DNA of 64,000 nt from Melampsora larici-populina 98AG31 (GCF_000204055.1 NW_006768767.1:124001-188000); one strand, 5' to 3'. Positions 10,888 through 23,259 are shown, counted from the first letter of the stretch. A program made the numbers and translations. Notes: generated by a model from the letters alone, not told the origin.

Positions 10888-12710
10888 CACCACGAACCCT
10901 GTTTTCGTTGAAAAACCGGTGCCAGGGGGTTTTAAATTTGACCCGCTGACAACTCGATGGTGCGCTGGCGGATTATCGGACTATGATCCGTTTTCTGCGC
11001 GGTGAATTGGGTAACGGTCGTTCGACCAGTGTCCCAGCAGTTAATCAACCGCTATTTGAAACACCGCGTAAAATACCATGAACATCACATCCGAGCTTCC
11101 TGTGGTTGATCAATTATCGGATGCCTAACTCGTCTTCACCGGTTGAAGAATCAAAAGCCTTCAAAGACTTTGGACCAAGTTGAAAATTTAATCAAAAATT
11201 TAATCAAAAATTTAATTTAAAATTTAATTTAACATTCCACCAACTGATCTCAAAACGATGTCACACTTTTAATGACATAATTCATTCTCATCATCATCAC
11301 GATTCGCCATCATCATCATTCAATCTATTCAAAATCTAACCATCGAGACCATTAACAACATTCCATCAAGTCCTACAATTCAACCTTATAGTCATCTTCA
11401 TCAACCATCATTTAATCCAGATTTACCTCAAGCAATTGAGTCAATCGATCCAGTCATTTTAGGATCTTTTGTTCAACTTATTCTCACAAATCTATCTTAT
11501 CATTTGATCTGATTTGCCTCAATAATTTTCACTCAATGATTGACATTCTATGGGAAGGTCAGTGTTATTTTGTGTCTTGCTCCACCTTCTCTTTGTGCAA
11601 CCCATCTTCTTGATGAACAAAATAATCGTGATCAAGAAATCGATGCAAAACAAGGTTCGGTCCTCATCCTCCTTCACTTCCTTCACGCCTCATCTTGTGA
11701 CCAAAGATAATTGATCATAGCCTCGATACAACAGCTGGTAACAATCTTTCGGGTTAGGATCTATTTGTTCATCTCTCTGTTTACATGGCAAGTGTTACTG
11801 ATATTATTAGTCATTGATCATACCTGCTGCTATTGATGCACATCGATTTTGCGAGTCTACTCAATCAGATACAGCTATCTTCAGTCGATTGTGCCCTGCC
11901 ATCAAGGGCAAAAGAAGATCTGCTTCGATCATGTTGGAGCAATTTCAAAGTTGGGAGTTGATACTTCAAAAACACCTGACGAGTTGAGTGAAGAAGAACA
12001 TTCAAAGTTTGTTTGACTTGATATCAACCCTGAGAAGATCATTTGGTAAGTCCTCATAAGTTGAGCTTGAGATCGATCTGGGACTGACTATCATGTCTTC
12101 ATGTCCACCAGGTATTATGTCTTTATACAAATGATTGAATCTTCAGGCAACCCATACTCGGTCAAGGACCCCCACAGCAGGGTTGAGAGCTCGATACAGG
12201 CTATGAAATTGCAGTAGCAAGCGAGTCTCTGGCTGTACTTGCCCTCAGTGACGATCTCGCTGAAATATAGTTTCATTTCCTCGTCTTTGTCATTCTTAGT
12301 TTTGAGCTGTTTGTTTCAATCATTTTCATATCTTATTTTCTATCTTATCGACATTTCATTTTTGTATTCTTAATCTTTGTCAGTCCAGTAAATGAGTTGT
12401 TCTGAATGTAGCAATTAACTTGGATTGAATCGTCTGTTTGCTTTGCACTTTTATGAATCAGTGAGTATGAATTGAGACATTGACATGATTTGATAAAATG
12501 ATCCTATTGTCTCTTTCTTAGCAAGCATGGTTGGAGGCTTCAACCAGTTTGGAACTAGTGATAAACGGTGTAGTTACCAGTTTTAAAAAACCCGTTTACA
12601 ACACGGTAAGACGGCCACGTGTTTTCAACAGTGGTCACCACTAATAAGGAAACCGGTCCTCAACCTGGGGTCACCGCCCGATGAGGACCGGTTACTGGGG
12701 GTTCGTGGTG
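10888..12710. mobile_element. TIR element (CACCACGAACCC ends, TA target) carrying a host gene fragment
   Basis: The left end at 10888 reads CACCACGAACCC and the right end at 12710 is its reverse complement. Both are bordered by TA (10886-10887 and 12711-12712), which fits a TA target duplication, though TA could instead be part of the TIR. The terminal 170-280 bp are GC-rich and repeat AACCGGT words. The interior is AT-rich and includes a decayed piece of a C1-tetrahydrofolate synthase gene. No transposase is present, so it is non-autonomous. The right end lies about 260 bp upstream of the next gene's start codon. A second element with related ends lies at 58815-60321. Confidence 0.72.
11823..12270 (+). 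pseudogene. C1-tetrahydrofolate synthase fragment (formate-THF ligase domain)
   Basis: Three reading frames in order give residues typical of 10-formyltetrahydrofolate synthetase: AAIDAHRFCESTQSD, then a KTPDELSEEEHSKFV...LDINPEKIIW block, then GYEIAVASESLAVLALSDDL. Intact family members have closely matching blocks (around ARLDIDPETITWQ and FDIAVASEIMAVLAL; recalled, not searched). Damage includes a one-base deletion near 11948 and in-frame TGA at 12014, 12136 and 12184, each where the family has an Arg or an Arg-compatible residue, consistent with CGA to TGA change. An intron (12046-12111, gtaag...cag) is retained at a position compatible with the conserved Trp, so the copy came from genomic DNA and not from mRNA. 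It lies between TIRs and cannot encode an enzyme. The upstream limit is uncertain. Confidence 0.85.
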
Positions 12711-12849
12711 TACATTTGGATAGATTCAATGGAATAAATGCACAACTTTTCCCTGATATTTAGTGATGGCCTGAATCAGCGTTAACCAGGCACTGACGGT
12801 GTACCTGAGCGGCCCTCTCGGCCTCGAAGGATCGAGAGACGGGGTCGGA

Positions 12850-12857
12850 TATAAAGG
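12850..12857 (+). promoter_or_regulatory. TATA-like box of the small gene at 12.97 kb
   Basis: TATAAAGG lies about 117 bp upstream of the ATG at 12974 and 140 bp after the end of the TIR element. Position and sequence fit a core promoter; the transcription start is not known. Confidence 0.45.
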
Positions 12858-12973
12858 AATGAACTTGAAGCGAAGTCCCAATTTCCAGAAACGATATCCA
12901 CCACTCAACTTATCTATCCAAAAGTTTAACTTCACGTTTATTTTATATCTCATCACGCACGAATTATAACAAG

Positions 12974-13647
12974 ATGTCTTACATCCTTCAATCCATTCGA
13001 CTTATGCAACGTCAGGTAAAACTAAACCTTTCTTTTTCAGTATCGGTACCACAAACAAATCAAACTGATAATCCTTTACGAATTCACCATATGTAGTTTG
13101 CCACACACCTCACAAACCCAATCCTTCGTCGCTTTCCACGTAACACTACTACACCTAAACCCAACCCATCAATCAGTCAACAAGGATTTCTATTCTCTTT
13201 ACCTCGACCACTTTATCCTAGAATTGGTGAACGATGGTCAATGATTCCCAAACCGTCTATTCGACCATCTGTATTCCATAACGTACCTATCCTCTCATCG
13301 ACTTTTCAGGTGTGTTGGAATTACTCATTGAGATGTTTTTACATCAAGTCACTGATCCGATTTCTTTTTAGAATATCTTACCATTACGTAATCCAGCATT
13401 AACAACCCAACCTGTTACTGAAAATACTAATGTTCAATTACCTTCGACTTTACCTCAATTGAGGTTAGTAGTAGAAGAAGAAGATATTTTGTATGATCGG
13501 ATTGATCGTTGGTCAAGAGATGTAGCATTATCTGTTATACCACAAGATTCGTTGATAGATCATCAAGTTCGATTAACTGATCAAGTCATACATGATCTAG
13601 TGGCTAATCGATTTGTGTTTCCGATTTTGAGTCCTGATGATTCGTAA
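12974..13647 (+). CDS. Small protein with mitochondrial-type N-terminus, function unknown
   Basis: Three exons (12974-13015, 13097-13309, 13372-13647) join in frame to 176 residues. All introns have GT-AG ends and the ATG follows AACAAG. The first 30 residues (MSYILQSIRLMQRQ, then a segment with LRRFPRN) are rich in Arg and hydroxyl residues and lack acids, as in mitochondrial targeting peptides. The rest is Pro-rich, then acidic (VVEEEDILYDRIDRWSRD). I recognise no domain. A short nuclear-encoded mitochondrial protein is my inference. A TIR element ends about 260 bp upstream and may have changed the promoter. Confidence 0.75.
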
Positions 13648-14127
13648 GAATGTTTTGGATCTTTCTTGTTGTACACTAGAGTTAGTCTTATCTTTTTCCA
13701 GATGATTAGCTTTTGTCGTTTTTTCGTTTTTTTTTATTGTTATAGCTATGTCGTGTATATCCATCATTGTTTGAGTTTCAAACATGTGGATTTGATTAGT
13801 TTGTTTTGTAATGCATTTTATTCATTGTGCAGTATGTTGTAAGATTTGATGTTCTTTTATAAAGACATCATATTTTTTTTGCGCTACAAATGGATGGTCA
13901 TCATCATGAACATTGAGTGAGTTTTGTTTGAGATTGAAATTGGAAATTGGAAAACAAAAAGAAGTGAAGAACAAAACGGATGTACTAGGAACAGAACTTG
14001 ATGACTAATCCACTTAAAATTTAGAAAAAAATTGAAATCTTCAAAACCAAATCAGTTTGCAACATTCCAAAACACCATCACCATCACCATCACCATCAAG
14101 GAAACAAAAGAAAAGAAGGAAAGAAAC

Positions 14128-17100
14128 ATGAAGCCTACAAACTCAATACACACTTCAAACCAATCATCAGAAAAGAAGACAGTCAATTGGATCTCAACAC
14201 CTCAACAATCAACCAGTCGAATCTTAGTAGAGTAAGTCAATTCTTAACATCACTTCATATTCTCATCAAAGCACTAATACTACATCATGTTGGGTTTGGT
14301 TCAGAGATACTCCTTCAGATCATACTCACGAACAAATCGACATAGAAGATGATTCAAATGATTCATACATGGCAGAACTACTAAATAATAATCAAACTAC
14401 AACCAATCCAATCATCCAATCACAATCTCAGTTCCAGTCACAATTCCGAGGTGAAGAAGAAGAAGAAGAAGAAGAAGACCATCATCAAAACCTATCAGCT
14501 ATCATACTTGATAAATCATTAGAATTTGAAAATACTCATTTGATTCCAATAGGACCTGAAACTCAAACTGCTCAAAACTCATTAGAAAGAAAAAGACCGA
14601 TTCAATTTGGTTTAAATTTACATCCAATCATCAATTCAGAATCTCAAGAATTAAGTAATTTGGCTGAAGATCAAGTACAAGAGATTTCAGATTCCATCAA
14701 ACCTAATTCTTCAACACTTCAAGCACCATCTAAGATCCATCCAAGATCCATTCATCGAAATATCATTTCTTCTAATTCTGGATTAAAGAAAAATTCTTCA
14801 TTATCTTTAATGGAATCAGATGATTTGTTTCAATTCGAACCATCATCAAGATCAGCTCGACTTGAGATCTCATTAGACGCATTCCCATCATTCAATTCTG
14901 ATAATCAGCACCAAGAACTCATCCAAAGTACCATCCCAGCACATCTCAGTCCTCATCACCCCAACCCAGCTGGATCTCAATCATTCGAAAATCCAAGTTT
15001 TATAGAAGACCAAAGTGTTGAACTCTCTAGACTCGAAACTATGGACATACCACTCCATAGTACTTGTGATCATGCTCTCACACCTCCTAGTCCTGATACA
15101 ACACTCCCTAATATCCTGACTCACAATCGAACCGGTCCAACCAAATCCCCATTAACCACACCACCTCAATCAATGACCCATCACCAAACCTTGAACGTCA
15201 AATCAATAGCTGATCATCTTTCTCCAATCCCAATCAAACCATCAACTTCATCATCATCAACTTCACCAACCCAAAGTAAAGCAAAAGCTTTGAAACCTTT
15301 TCATTCGATTCGAAACTCTTTGATGGGGAAAAGTTTGAAGGAGCAGAAAACTAGGAATCTCTTTGATCCTGAGGTCGATTTGGATATCTTTGATTTAACC
15401 GGTGAAGTCATTTTGGGCTTACCGGCTTCTCAGTCTCAAAACACACAAGATCTTTTGAAACATCATTCGATTGGATTCGAGACTCGAAATGTAACAGGAT
15501 CTCGAAATTTACCTCAGAATAGATCAGGATCTCAAAATATGTCAGGATCTCGAAATTTACCAGGATCTCGGAATATATCAGAATCTCGAAATATACCAGA
15601 ACCTCGAAATGTACCGGGATCTCGAAATATACCGGGATCTCAGAATTTACCAGGATCTCAAAATATACCAGAACCTACGGTGCAGAGATCAACTAACAAA
15701 GGAAACCCCATCTTAGCACTCAATTCTTCTCAAGACGCTTCTGGTTCTGGTTCTCGTTCTACTTCTCGTTCTCGGTCTAAAGATGTAGTAGAATCAAAAG
15801 ACCAAGCAATCCAAGATCATCAAGAAGTTCCAGAAGTGAACCTATTTATGGATCAAAGCTTTAGTCTCGAAGACGGATTGATTGTGGCCAAGAGTTGTAA
15901 AAAGTTTCAAAAGTTTGGATTACAGAAAGAAAAAGATGAAAGAAATCGTTCGAATGTGGAGTGTAAGTTGAATACATACTTTTTTTTGGCATTATAATTT
16001 ATTTGAGTTGAGTTGATTTGGTTTGGGGTTTCATTTTTTTGGGGTTTCCTTAGTACTTGAATCTGATCAAAGTATACCTACTCATCCCGAATTCGTTTCA
16101 AGAATCGATCAAGGTTTAGATAATACTTCTAATAGTATGTTGATCAAACCGAACTCTTTTGAGAAAAAAAAATAATTTGAACTTGATCAATTTGATTGAC
16201 TTTTCTTTTCTTTTTGGGGTTGTTTAATAGGTATTAAGTTAAATGAAACAAGAAGTGATGAAAGTAGTTTCGAACCTGCTGGTAAGTTTTAAAAAAAGAA
16301 AGTCAAACCTCCGAAATGGAAAAAAAATGATGTCTTGATAAACTTTTCTTGGTTTTCTTTAGCTCCTACACAGATTAATGAACCGATTTTATTGATAAAA
16401 CATACTGAAAAAGTTAACAAGAGTGTTCCAGGCCTGGAAAGTGGTGATCAGAATGGATTTCAGAAAACAATGGATCGAGTACCGGAAGCTGGACCTTCGA
16501 ATCTTGTGATGAGTGGTTTAGGCCAGTATCCTCAGAGGTTGAAAGGTAAGAGGAACTTACAGGTTTCTCAAATTCATACGGACTCTGAAACTGGTCAAGA
16601 GACAGATAGATGTAAGTGATCCATCATTCACGTTAATGGTCGATTTAAATTTGATCTGATTTTGGTTTTCTGGATAGCTGCTAAGACTTTACCTGAAACA
16701 AAGAGTGATGAAAGTAGTTTTGAACCTGCTCGTAAGTTTTTTCAAGAAAAGAAAGGAGTCAAAGATTTGAAAAGAAAAAAATCATGTCTTGATGAACTTT
16801 TCTTGGGTTTTTGAGCTCCTACACAGATTAACGAACCAAGACCATTGATTAAACCTTCTGAAAAAGCTAACAAAAATGGTCAAGAACAACAACTTATTGC
16901 TCGACCTGAGACTCGTGATCAGAATCTACTGCAGAAACCAGTGGATCGAGTACCCGAAGTTGGTCCTTCGAATCTTGTGATGAGTGGGTCAAGAAAAGGT
17001 CCTCAGAGGTCGAAAGATAAAAGGAACCTACCCAACCCTACCGACTCTGAAACTGGTCAAGAGACAGATAAATGTAAGTGATCCATCATTCAAATTAATG

Positions 17101-19930
17101 TTCGATTTAAATTTGATCCGATTCTGGTTTTCTGAATAGCTGCTAAGACTTTACCTGAAACAAAGAGTGCCGAAAGTAGTTTTGAACCTGCTCGTAAGTT
17201 TAGCAGAAAAGAAAGGAAAGGGAAAAAATCATGTCTTGATGAACTTTTTTTTGGTTTTTCAAGCTCCTACGCAGATTAATGAACCAAGACCATTGATTAA
17301 ACCTTCTGAAAAAGCTAACAAAAATGGTCAGGAACAACAACTTATTACTCGACCTGAGACTCGTGATCAGAATCCAATACAGGAAGTCAATCCAATTTCG
17401 GTAGCTGGTCCTTCGAATCCTGTTGCAAGTGGTACATCTCGCTCAACCAGACATCCTCAGCGGTTCGAAGAGAAGAGGCGCTTGGCAATACAAAGAACAA
17501 TTCCACATCCTGAACCTGCGATCGAATCTGATCATGTTCAACAATCTAACAAATCGAAAACAAAACTCCCGGTTCAGAGTGGCTCATCATGTAAAATCAC
17601 AAGAAAACGAAGATTGATGAGTTTGACCAGTGATATAGATGAAGAGATACCATCACCGAGTTCATCTAGTAGACAATCTAGTCTTACTCCAATTCCCTCA
17701 CTGGCTATGTCAAAACCGATCATGACTTCTACTTCTATTGGTGCAAGAAAAGACGGTGATTCAAATCAACCAAAGGGAAAGAAGATGATCAAAGCTGATA
17801 ATCGTCAACAGCTTAACCAATCGGATACAACCCCTCCAATTCCAAGTTGTTCATCAAATAGGACGTCTCAAGGAAAACGAAAAAGAAGTCAGGCAGCCGA
17901 TGTAAATGGAGGGATTATAAGCTCTAGCTTATCTGCTCCAGAATCTGAGCATGCTCCGGTTTTCACAACCGATCTGGTACAGGGCACAACACATCTGACT
18001 ACTAGTTCTGCCAACTCAAACAAACGGAAGAAAACAGAGGTGAAAGCGACCAAGACGAAAAGAACAGGATCGGTTACCAAATCAACTAATCGACTCACCA
18101 AAAGAAAAGTCAAAGTTTCTAAAACAACCAATCAGGAGAATAAGAAAAAAGGAAAAGCTTCAAAGAAAGCAGGCGAAAGGTTTCCGATTCAAAGAGTTTT
18201 AGTTTATGATGATGAATTGAATGGATATAGAGGAGCCAAATTGATTGGAATCGAAAACGAAGGAATTCGAATTTTAGATGATTCAGGAAAAGAAAAAGTA
18301 TGTCAAATAGACGAATTAAGAAAGTATGAGATTAGAAGAGGAGATTTAGTGAAATATTTAGGAAATCGATTCAAAGAGATCGAATCACAAAGAACTGATA
18401 TTAGAGTGGTGAAATCGGTGATTGAAGTTCATAAAACTCAAGAGGATCGAATCGATTTAGATCCAGATGATTTGGTTTTATTAAGTTCTGTGATTGATTA
18501 TCATCGGTTTTGTGATCAAGAACTTTTAGCTGAAGAGATTGTGATTGGAGTTGAGTTTAAACTTGGAGAACTATTGGTTTTAGGAGATGAAAGTGATCGA
18601 TTAAGTGATAGGAAATTGAATGAAGAAGTGATTGAAGAATTACAAAAATTAATAGAAGATCAAGAAGATGAAAAGGTTAAGAAACTTATTAAATCTGAAG
18701 TTTGTACACCCGAAATTAAGAATCCATCAAATCGAAAACTGAATAGAATTAGAGAAGTGGAGAATAAGATAGGTGGAAGTGTAAGTAGCAAGATGTTTGA
18801 AGAGTTTGGATTAATTTTAACTGAACTGAAAAGTTCGGTTGAAATTCAAAAAGGAAGAAATGAAAGAAAAGTGAAAGTTGAAAATAAGAATCCGAATAAT
18901 AAAGAAGAAATCGAAATTAAATTAAAATCTAATGGAGGAAAAGTGATAGATGGAATCGATGAAATGATTGAGTTTATTAAACCTTTAAAAAGATATCAAA
19001 CTAATCAAAAGAAAAGAAAAGTCAGAAGTAAAAGCTGTCCTTGGGAAGAAGAAGAGGATGATGATGATGGAGATGAAGACGAAGGGAATAGAAAGATTGA
19101 AATCGTGAAGAAAACTCATGAGTTTGATCGATTAAAAGTGATTTTACTTTTAACTGATGGACCTGTAAAAACTTTAAAGTATTGGTTAGCTTTAGCATTA
19201 GGAATCCCATGTGTTTCTAATCAATGGGTAATTGATTCTTGTGAAGAAGTAAGTGAATTTGTTTATTCTTAGGATTCTATTCTTCTTTTTTTTCTGAATT
19301 GATGTCGTAATGTTTTTTGTTTGTTTGAATTTTGTAGGGTGCTTGTTTAGATTGGAAATCTTATCTTTTAAGTTCGGGTTATTCTAAACATTTAAAAACG
19401 TTTTGTTTTGGAAATCAAGTTGAAATTTTTCAAAAATCTCAATTTGATTTAGAATCTATTCTTGATAGTTTTGAAAATCAAAATCTTTATCAATCTCAAC
19501 ATCAACAACAACAACAACATCCATTGAAATTATTTCACGATAAAACGTTTTATTGTTTAGTGAAAAAAAGTAATAAAATCGTAAGTTTTTGGAATTCTTG
19601 ACCTTTATTTTTTATTGAAAACTAATCATTTTGTTTTTTTGGCGGGGGAACATGGATTATATGTAGTGGTATAATAATGTTTGGTGGATATTATGTTGTT
19701 TAGGAGTTAAAGATATTAAATTTAAAACGATTGAAAAATTTAAACAAGAAAGAAGATCAAGATTAAGAACGAAGAAAATTGATTATATATTAATTGAAGA
19801 TGAATTAGAAATTGATCCAAATGAAAATGAAAATGATTTTCAAAACTTGGTAGATTTAGATTGGATTAAAGAATCTTTAGTGTTTGGAAAAGTTTTGTAT
19901 GCTTATAGATGGAAATTAATTCAAGATTAA
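14128..19930 (+). CDS. Rad9/Crb2/53BP1-type DNA-damage checkpoint mediator
   Basis: This family binds modified histones at DNA breaks and brings checkpoint kinases together. Eleven exons: 14128-14231, 14305-15962, 16054-16134, 16231-16281, 16363-16611, 16678-16731, 16816-17073, 17140-17193, 17264-19248, 19338-19580 and 19667-19930. They sum to 5001 nt, 1666 residues. The N-terminal half is long, Ser/Gln-rich and disordered, with an acidic EEEEEEED run and a GSRNLP-type repeat. A Tudor-like segment lies near residues 1141-1210 (RVLVYDDELNGYRGAKLIGI). The C-terminus fits two BRCT domains: the first near 1454-1515 (WLALALGIPCVSNQWVIDSC), the second ending DLDWIKESLVFGKVLYAY. A polyglutamine-like QHQQQQQH sits between them. 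Exons 4-9 include a triplicated exon pair. The gene order Tudor-BRCT-BRCT supports the call; BRCT motifs alone could also fit other repair proteins. Confidence 0.85.
15497..15676 (+). repeat. 18-bp minisatellite coding a six-residue repeat
   Basis: About ten copies of GGATCTCGAAATATACCA-like units encode GSRNIP variants (GSRNLP, ESRNIS, EPRNVP, GSQNIP) in the disordered region of the checkpoint mediator. The period is a multiple of three, so length changes keep the frame. Confidence 0.88.
16231..17263 (+). repeat. Triplicated two-exon module in the checkpoint mediator
   Basis: Module copies start at 16231, 16678 and 17140. Each has a short exon ending in ESSFEPA and, after an intron of about 70-85 nt, a longer exon starting PTQINEP. 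Copies 1 and 2 end the longer exon with DSETGQETD before gtaagtga; copy 3 continues into the large exon. Exons and introns are both conserved, so the copies arose by DNA-level tandem duplication of about 450 bp. Splice phases are identical, which keeps the frame. Confidence 0.9.
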
Positions 19931-22438
19931 GATTTGGTTGTTGGGTTTTTTTGTTTGAGGTGGGGTGCCAGTGGAGAGCTGGGGGTTTGCATATATCATT
20001 GAAATTTGGAGATTATTTTACTTTATTAAATTGTTTTGATTATGTATTCTTTTTTAAATGTATAGGTTCCCTGTTTTTTTTTGCATGCTTTGTTGTATGG
20101 TTATGAATTTATTTAAAGTTATTCGTATATGTTTAGTACAGTGAAAACTTCAATCAATGCTGGGTTTGTAATCTTGTAACAAAAAAACAGTTTTTTCTTC
20201 ATGTATATCTGGAGAAAGCTCAAATAATGGATATCTTCGGAAATCATCTAGGATGGATAGTTTGTTGTTATGAAAGTTTTTATGGATCAAAAATATCTCT
20301 ATGTAGTCATGATGATATTTCAACATTCAAAGTGCAGAATGATGAAAACCGAACTTAATTATAGAACCCGATTGAAAAAAAAATGATGTCCCATGAAGAA
20401 ATAACCGGAAGATTTGTTTTTGCAAAGGTGAAGGCTAAGAGTAACCGTGAAGGGAGTGAATGGAATTTCAATTTTTGAAATAGTGGAGTGGACTTGTCCA
20501 TTTGAGTCATTTAAGCGGTCAAAAACTGCCACACCAAGCAAAACTCTCAAATATTAGCCAAGCTGCCTTCAAGGTGGTCACACTCGCAGGCTGAGGAGAT
20601 GTATCGGTTCTTCTCATCCTCTCGCCGACTCGTATTTTTTTCTTCAAGATCATCTCATCCAATCAAAATAATCGAACACCTGTCATTTGAAGCTGAAACT
20701 AGATGTCGTGTTGTCTGACCAAAGACTGAAAGCCCATGGGATGATCGTATCACATCGAAGCCGAAGACTGTTATCCTTACAGCTTCCGAAGTCGATTTGG
20801 TATACCTATGGATCAGATCATGCTTGGTTCCAAGCATTATCTGCCTTAAGGGCTTTTGTTTGTCAAAAGATATTGGGCCGCGATTCGTCAGCCGACTTTG
20901 ACATCTTCCTGAATCCTGCTGGAATGTATGTTTGGGGACATAGATGATTGAGAGGCTAGCTACCCCGCCAAAACATTGCTGTCACGCTTCGTTTTGGGAG
21001 CACCAAGCACAAGCATCTTGTACGCATGGAATCCATCAAAGATATGAAATGTCAATTCGCTTGATCAACTTGAAGCTGAAAATCAGACCATGATCTCGAG
21101 ACTTGAATTCGAGAATGAACTTCGAGACTCAGTTGCCGAACCAATCGTTGCATATAGAATCCATCAAGAAGATAAGACTTTTGGTCATCGTATACTTTGA
21201 TGCTCCTAGGTGTACGCGTAGTATCGATCCACTAAATCAAAACCTGGCCTGGAAAGCTAAATTCGAGGATGAGGTTCGATCCAGACTTCCTCAACCGATT
21301 GGTGTCTTGAGAGGCGATCAAGAAGATAACCCTTCTGGTGATCATGAACTTTGTAAGGTGCTTAAAGGTTTGAACAGTACTTCATGAGACTCTAGCTGCC
21401 GATCATAAAAGGTCTATTGTATCAAAACACTCAACCAGAACATGGCTTCAAGACCTAAATGTGAGCATGGATTCGGAGCGCAACTCCCACAATCAAGGAT
21501 TTTTTTGAGATGACATTTAGAAGATTAGACTCCCGGCCATCGTTCCTTGTAAGATTCTCAGAGGCGTAGACAACGCATGATGACATCGACTAGTATAGAT
21601 GTCGATTGTAAAAGGTCTATCACACCGATCCAATCGATATGTGGAGTATCTGTGACATCTGGATCATCCGGAGCAGATCAAAACTGTCTTGATCCCACAT
21701 CTCTGTGGGAAAGATGAAACAAGTGAAAGGAAAGCTCTAAAGGGAGGTTGACAAATGACCTATGAAGTCTTCTTGAGAATATCAAAGATGGGCACTACGC
21801 TATGATTTGCTAGAGCTCTTATTAAACCTTTGGTCAAAGAGTACATTGTCCCAGAGCAACGATAAATTGCAGCTGAGGATGGTTGATAAGAATTAGAAAG
21901 CTTGCTTCCAAACGAATTCCGCTATTCACTCATATTATTGTGAATTTGGAAGTCATCAGCACCCAATATGCGGGCAAGTTAAAGAAAGCAGACCTTCACA
22001 ATCACCAAATGTGTATGAATCCACGTATGGAAACTCTGGGACGGCGGACGCACCTCAATGTATACATTTTCGGGGTCATCGAGTGAAGTTGTAAGGTAAT
22101 GGGCACGCATTTCCCTACAATAAAATAATGTAATAGGCGATGCGGCGAGAAGAAGAAATTACGTACAGCTTCTGATTTATTATTTTGAGTACAAAGGGTA
22201 AAATAATGTATTAGCATTATCGTAAATGTTCAGTCGACATTAAAAATGCGACCAAGGTGATGCTGATCCTGGTCATTATTTAGATCGTAGTGATTGTATT
22301 CTTTACTCAGAGAGCTTTCCACAACACACCACACCGATTACGAACTCCACCTTCAGTTCCTTCCGCCTCATTTCAAATCCCATCCCTAAATCCCTCTCAC
22401 AACCTCTTTCTTCACTTCAAAGACTCGTCTTGATCACA

Positions 22439-23259
22439 ATGCGTCCTCCTGCCCTCGATCTCAAGAATTGTAGAGTCAAGAAAGTGTTCACTAACAATGT
22501 CAACAATGTCAATTCAGTGAGCACTGGTTTCTTTCGCTCACTTTTCGACCCCCTCTAATCCTTTCATCCTTTCCATTTTCACTTCCTGACTCTTGTTTCT
22601 TTTACCTTTCAAGGGCGCCGCTTCCGGTAGCGAGCGAAGCCCCTTGGAATTAGAATTTGGTGGTCTCTCCCCTGCTAGACTATCCATCTTTAACCTTGAG
22701 GAACCTTTACCATCCCCGACTCTCGAACGCCCCCTTCGCATCAGAAGAAGATCCACATCTTTAAGCGTTCTTTCTGGCGCAGCTGGTGATAATTCTATGG
22801 TATGTGCTGTTAACCCATTCACTTATCTGGATCAATCTTCTTTTCTCTTGTTGACATATCCTTTTCCAATCTTCTCTTTCTCTTCCTTGACATCTTTCCA
22901 CTTTGAATTATTCAAGACTTCCAACCCCTCTCACATTGCACCAAGACCTCGTTTCATCTACTCCGGCCCACCTTTGCTCATGAACCCCGATGGTAGTGTC
23001 AAATCCCCTCATCGAACACCAAACCTTATCATCAAGAGCACTATCAAGAAAGTTTGCCCCCGAAAAACTTCCTTGAAACCATTGGTATGTGTTCCCAAAT
23101 TCCGATTATCAATCGTCTTTCATTCAGTTATCAATCTTCTCGCATTAGTTACTTATTTCTCTTGTACCACTTTTCCCTTTCAATTTGTAGAGCGAATTGT
23201 TATCTGCACAACGCTACAGAGTGCTCTACACCATTGTGGAGGAGCCCGAGGAAGAATGA
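22439..23259 (+). CDS. Duplicated unknown protein, copy A (166 aa)
   Basis: Four exons (22439-22516, 22614-22799, 22917-23084, 23191-23259), all phase 0, give an intact 166-residue protein. It starts MRPPALDLKNCRVKKVF, has a Ser/Pro/Arg-rich middle (PTLERPLRIRRRS), a conserved RFIYSGPPLLMNPDGSVKS block and an acidic tail PEEE. No signal peptide, membrane segment or known domain is visible. Copies B and C have the same exon lengths and the same upstream 150 bp, so the gene is probably transcribed in at least some copies. The 117-nt second intron is free of stops and in frame, so retention would insert 39 hydrophobic residues. Function unknown; probably lineage-specific. Confidence 0.72.

Noticed and set aside
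17889..18131. Minus-strand open frame inside the checkpoint mediator
   Set aside because: Shadow of the large coding exon on the plus strand.
21255..21300. GAGGTTCGATCC resembling a tRNA T-arm
   Set aside because: No acceptor stem or anticodon arm can be folded around it.
22538..22822. Minus-strand open frames repeated in all three duplicated genes (also 44288-44569 and 49272-49556)
   Set aside because: They are antisense to exon 2 and persist because the sense sequence is conserved; no start or splice support of their own.
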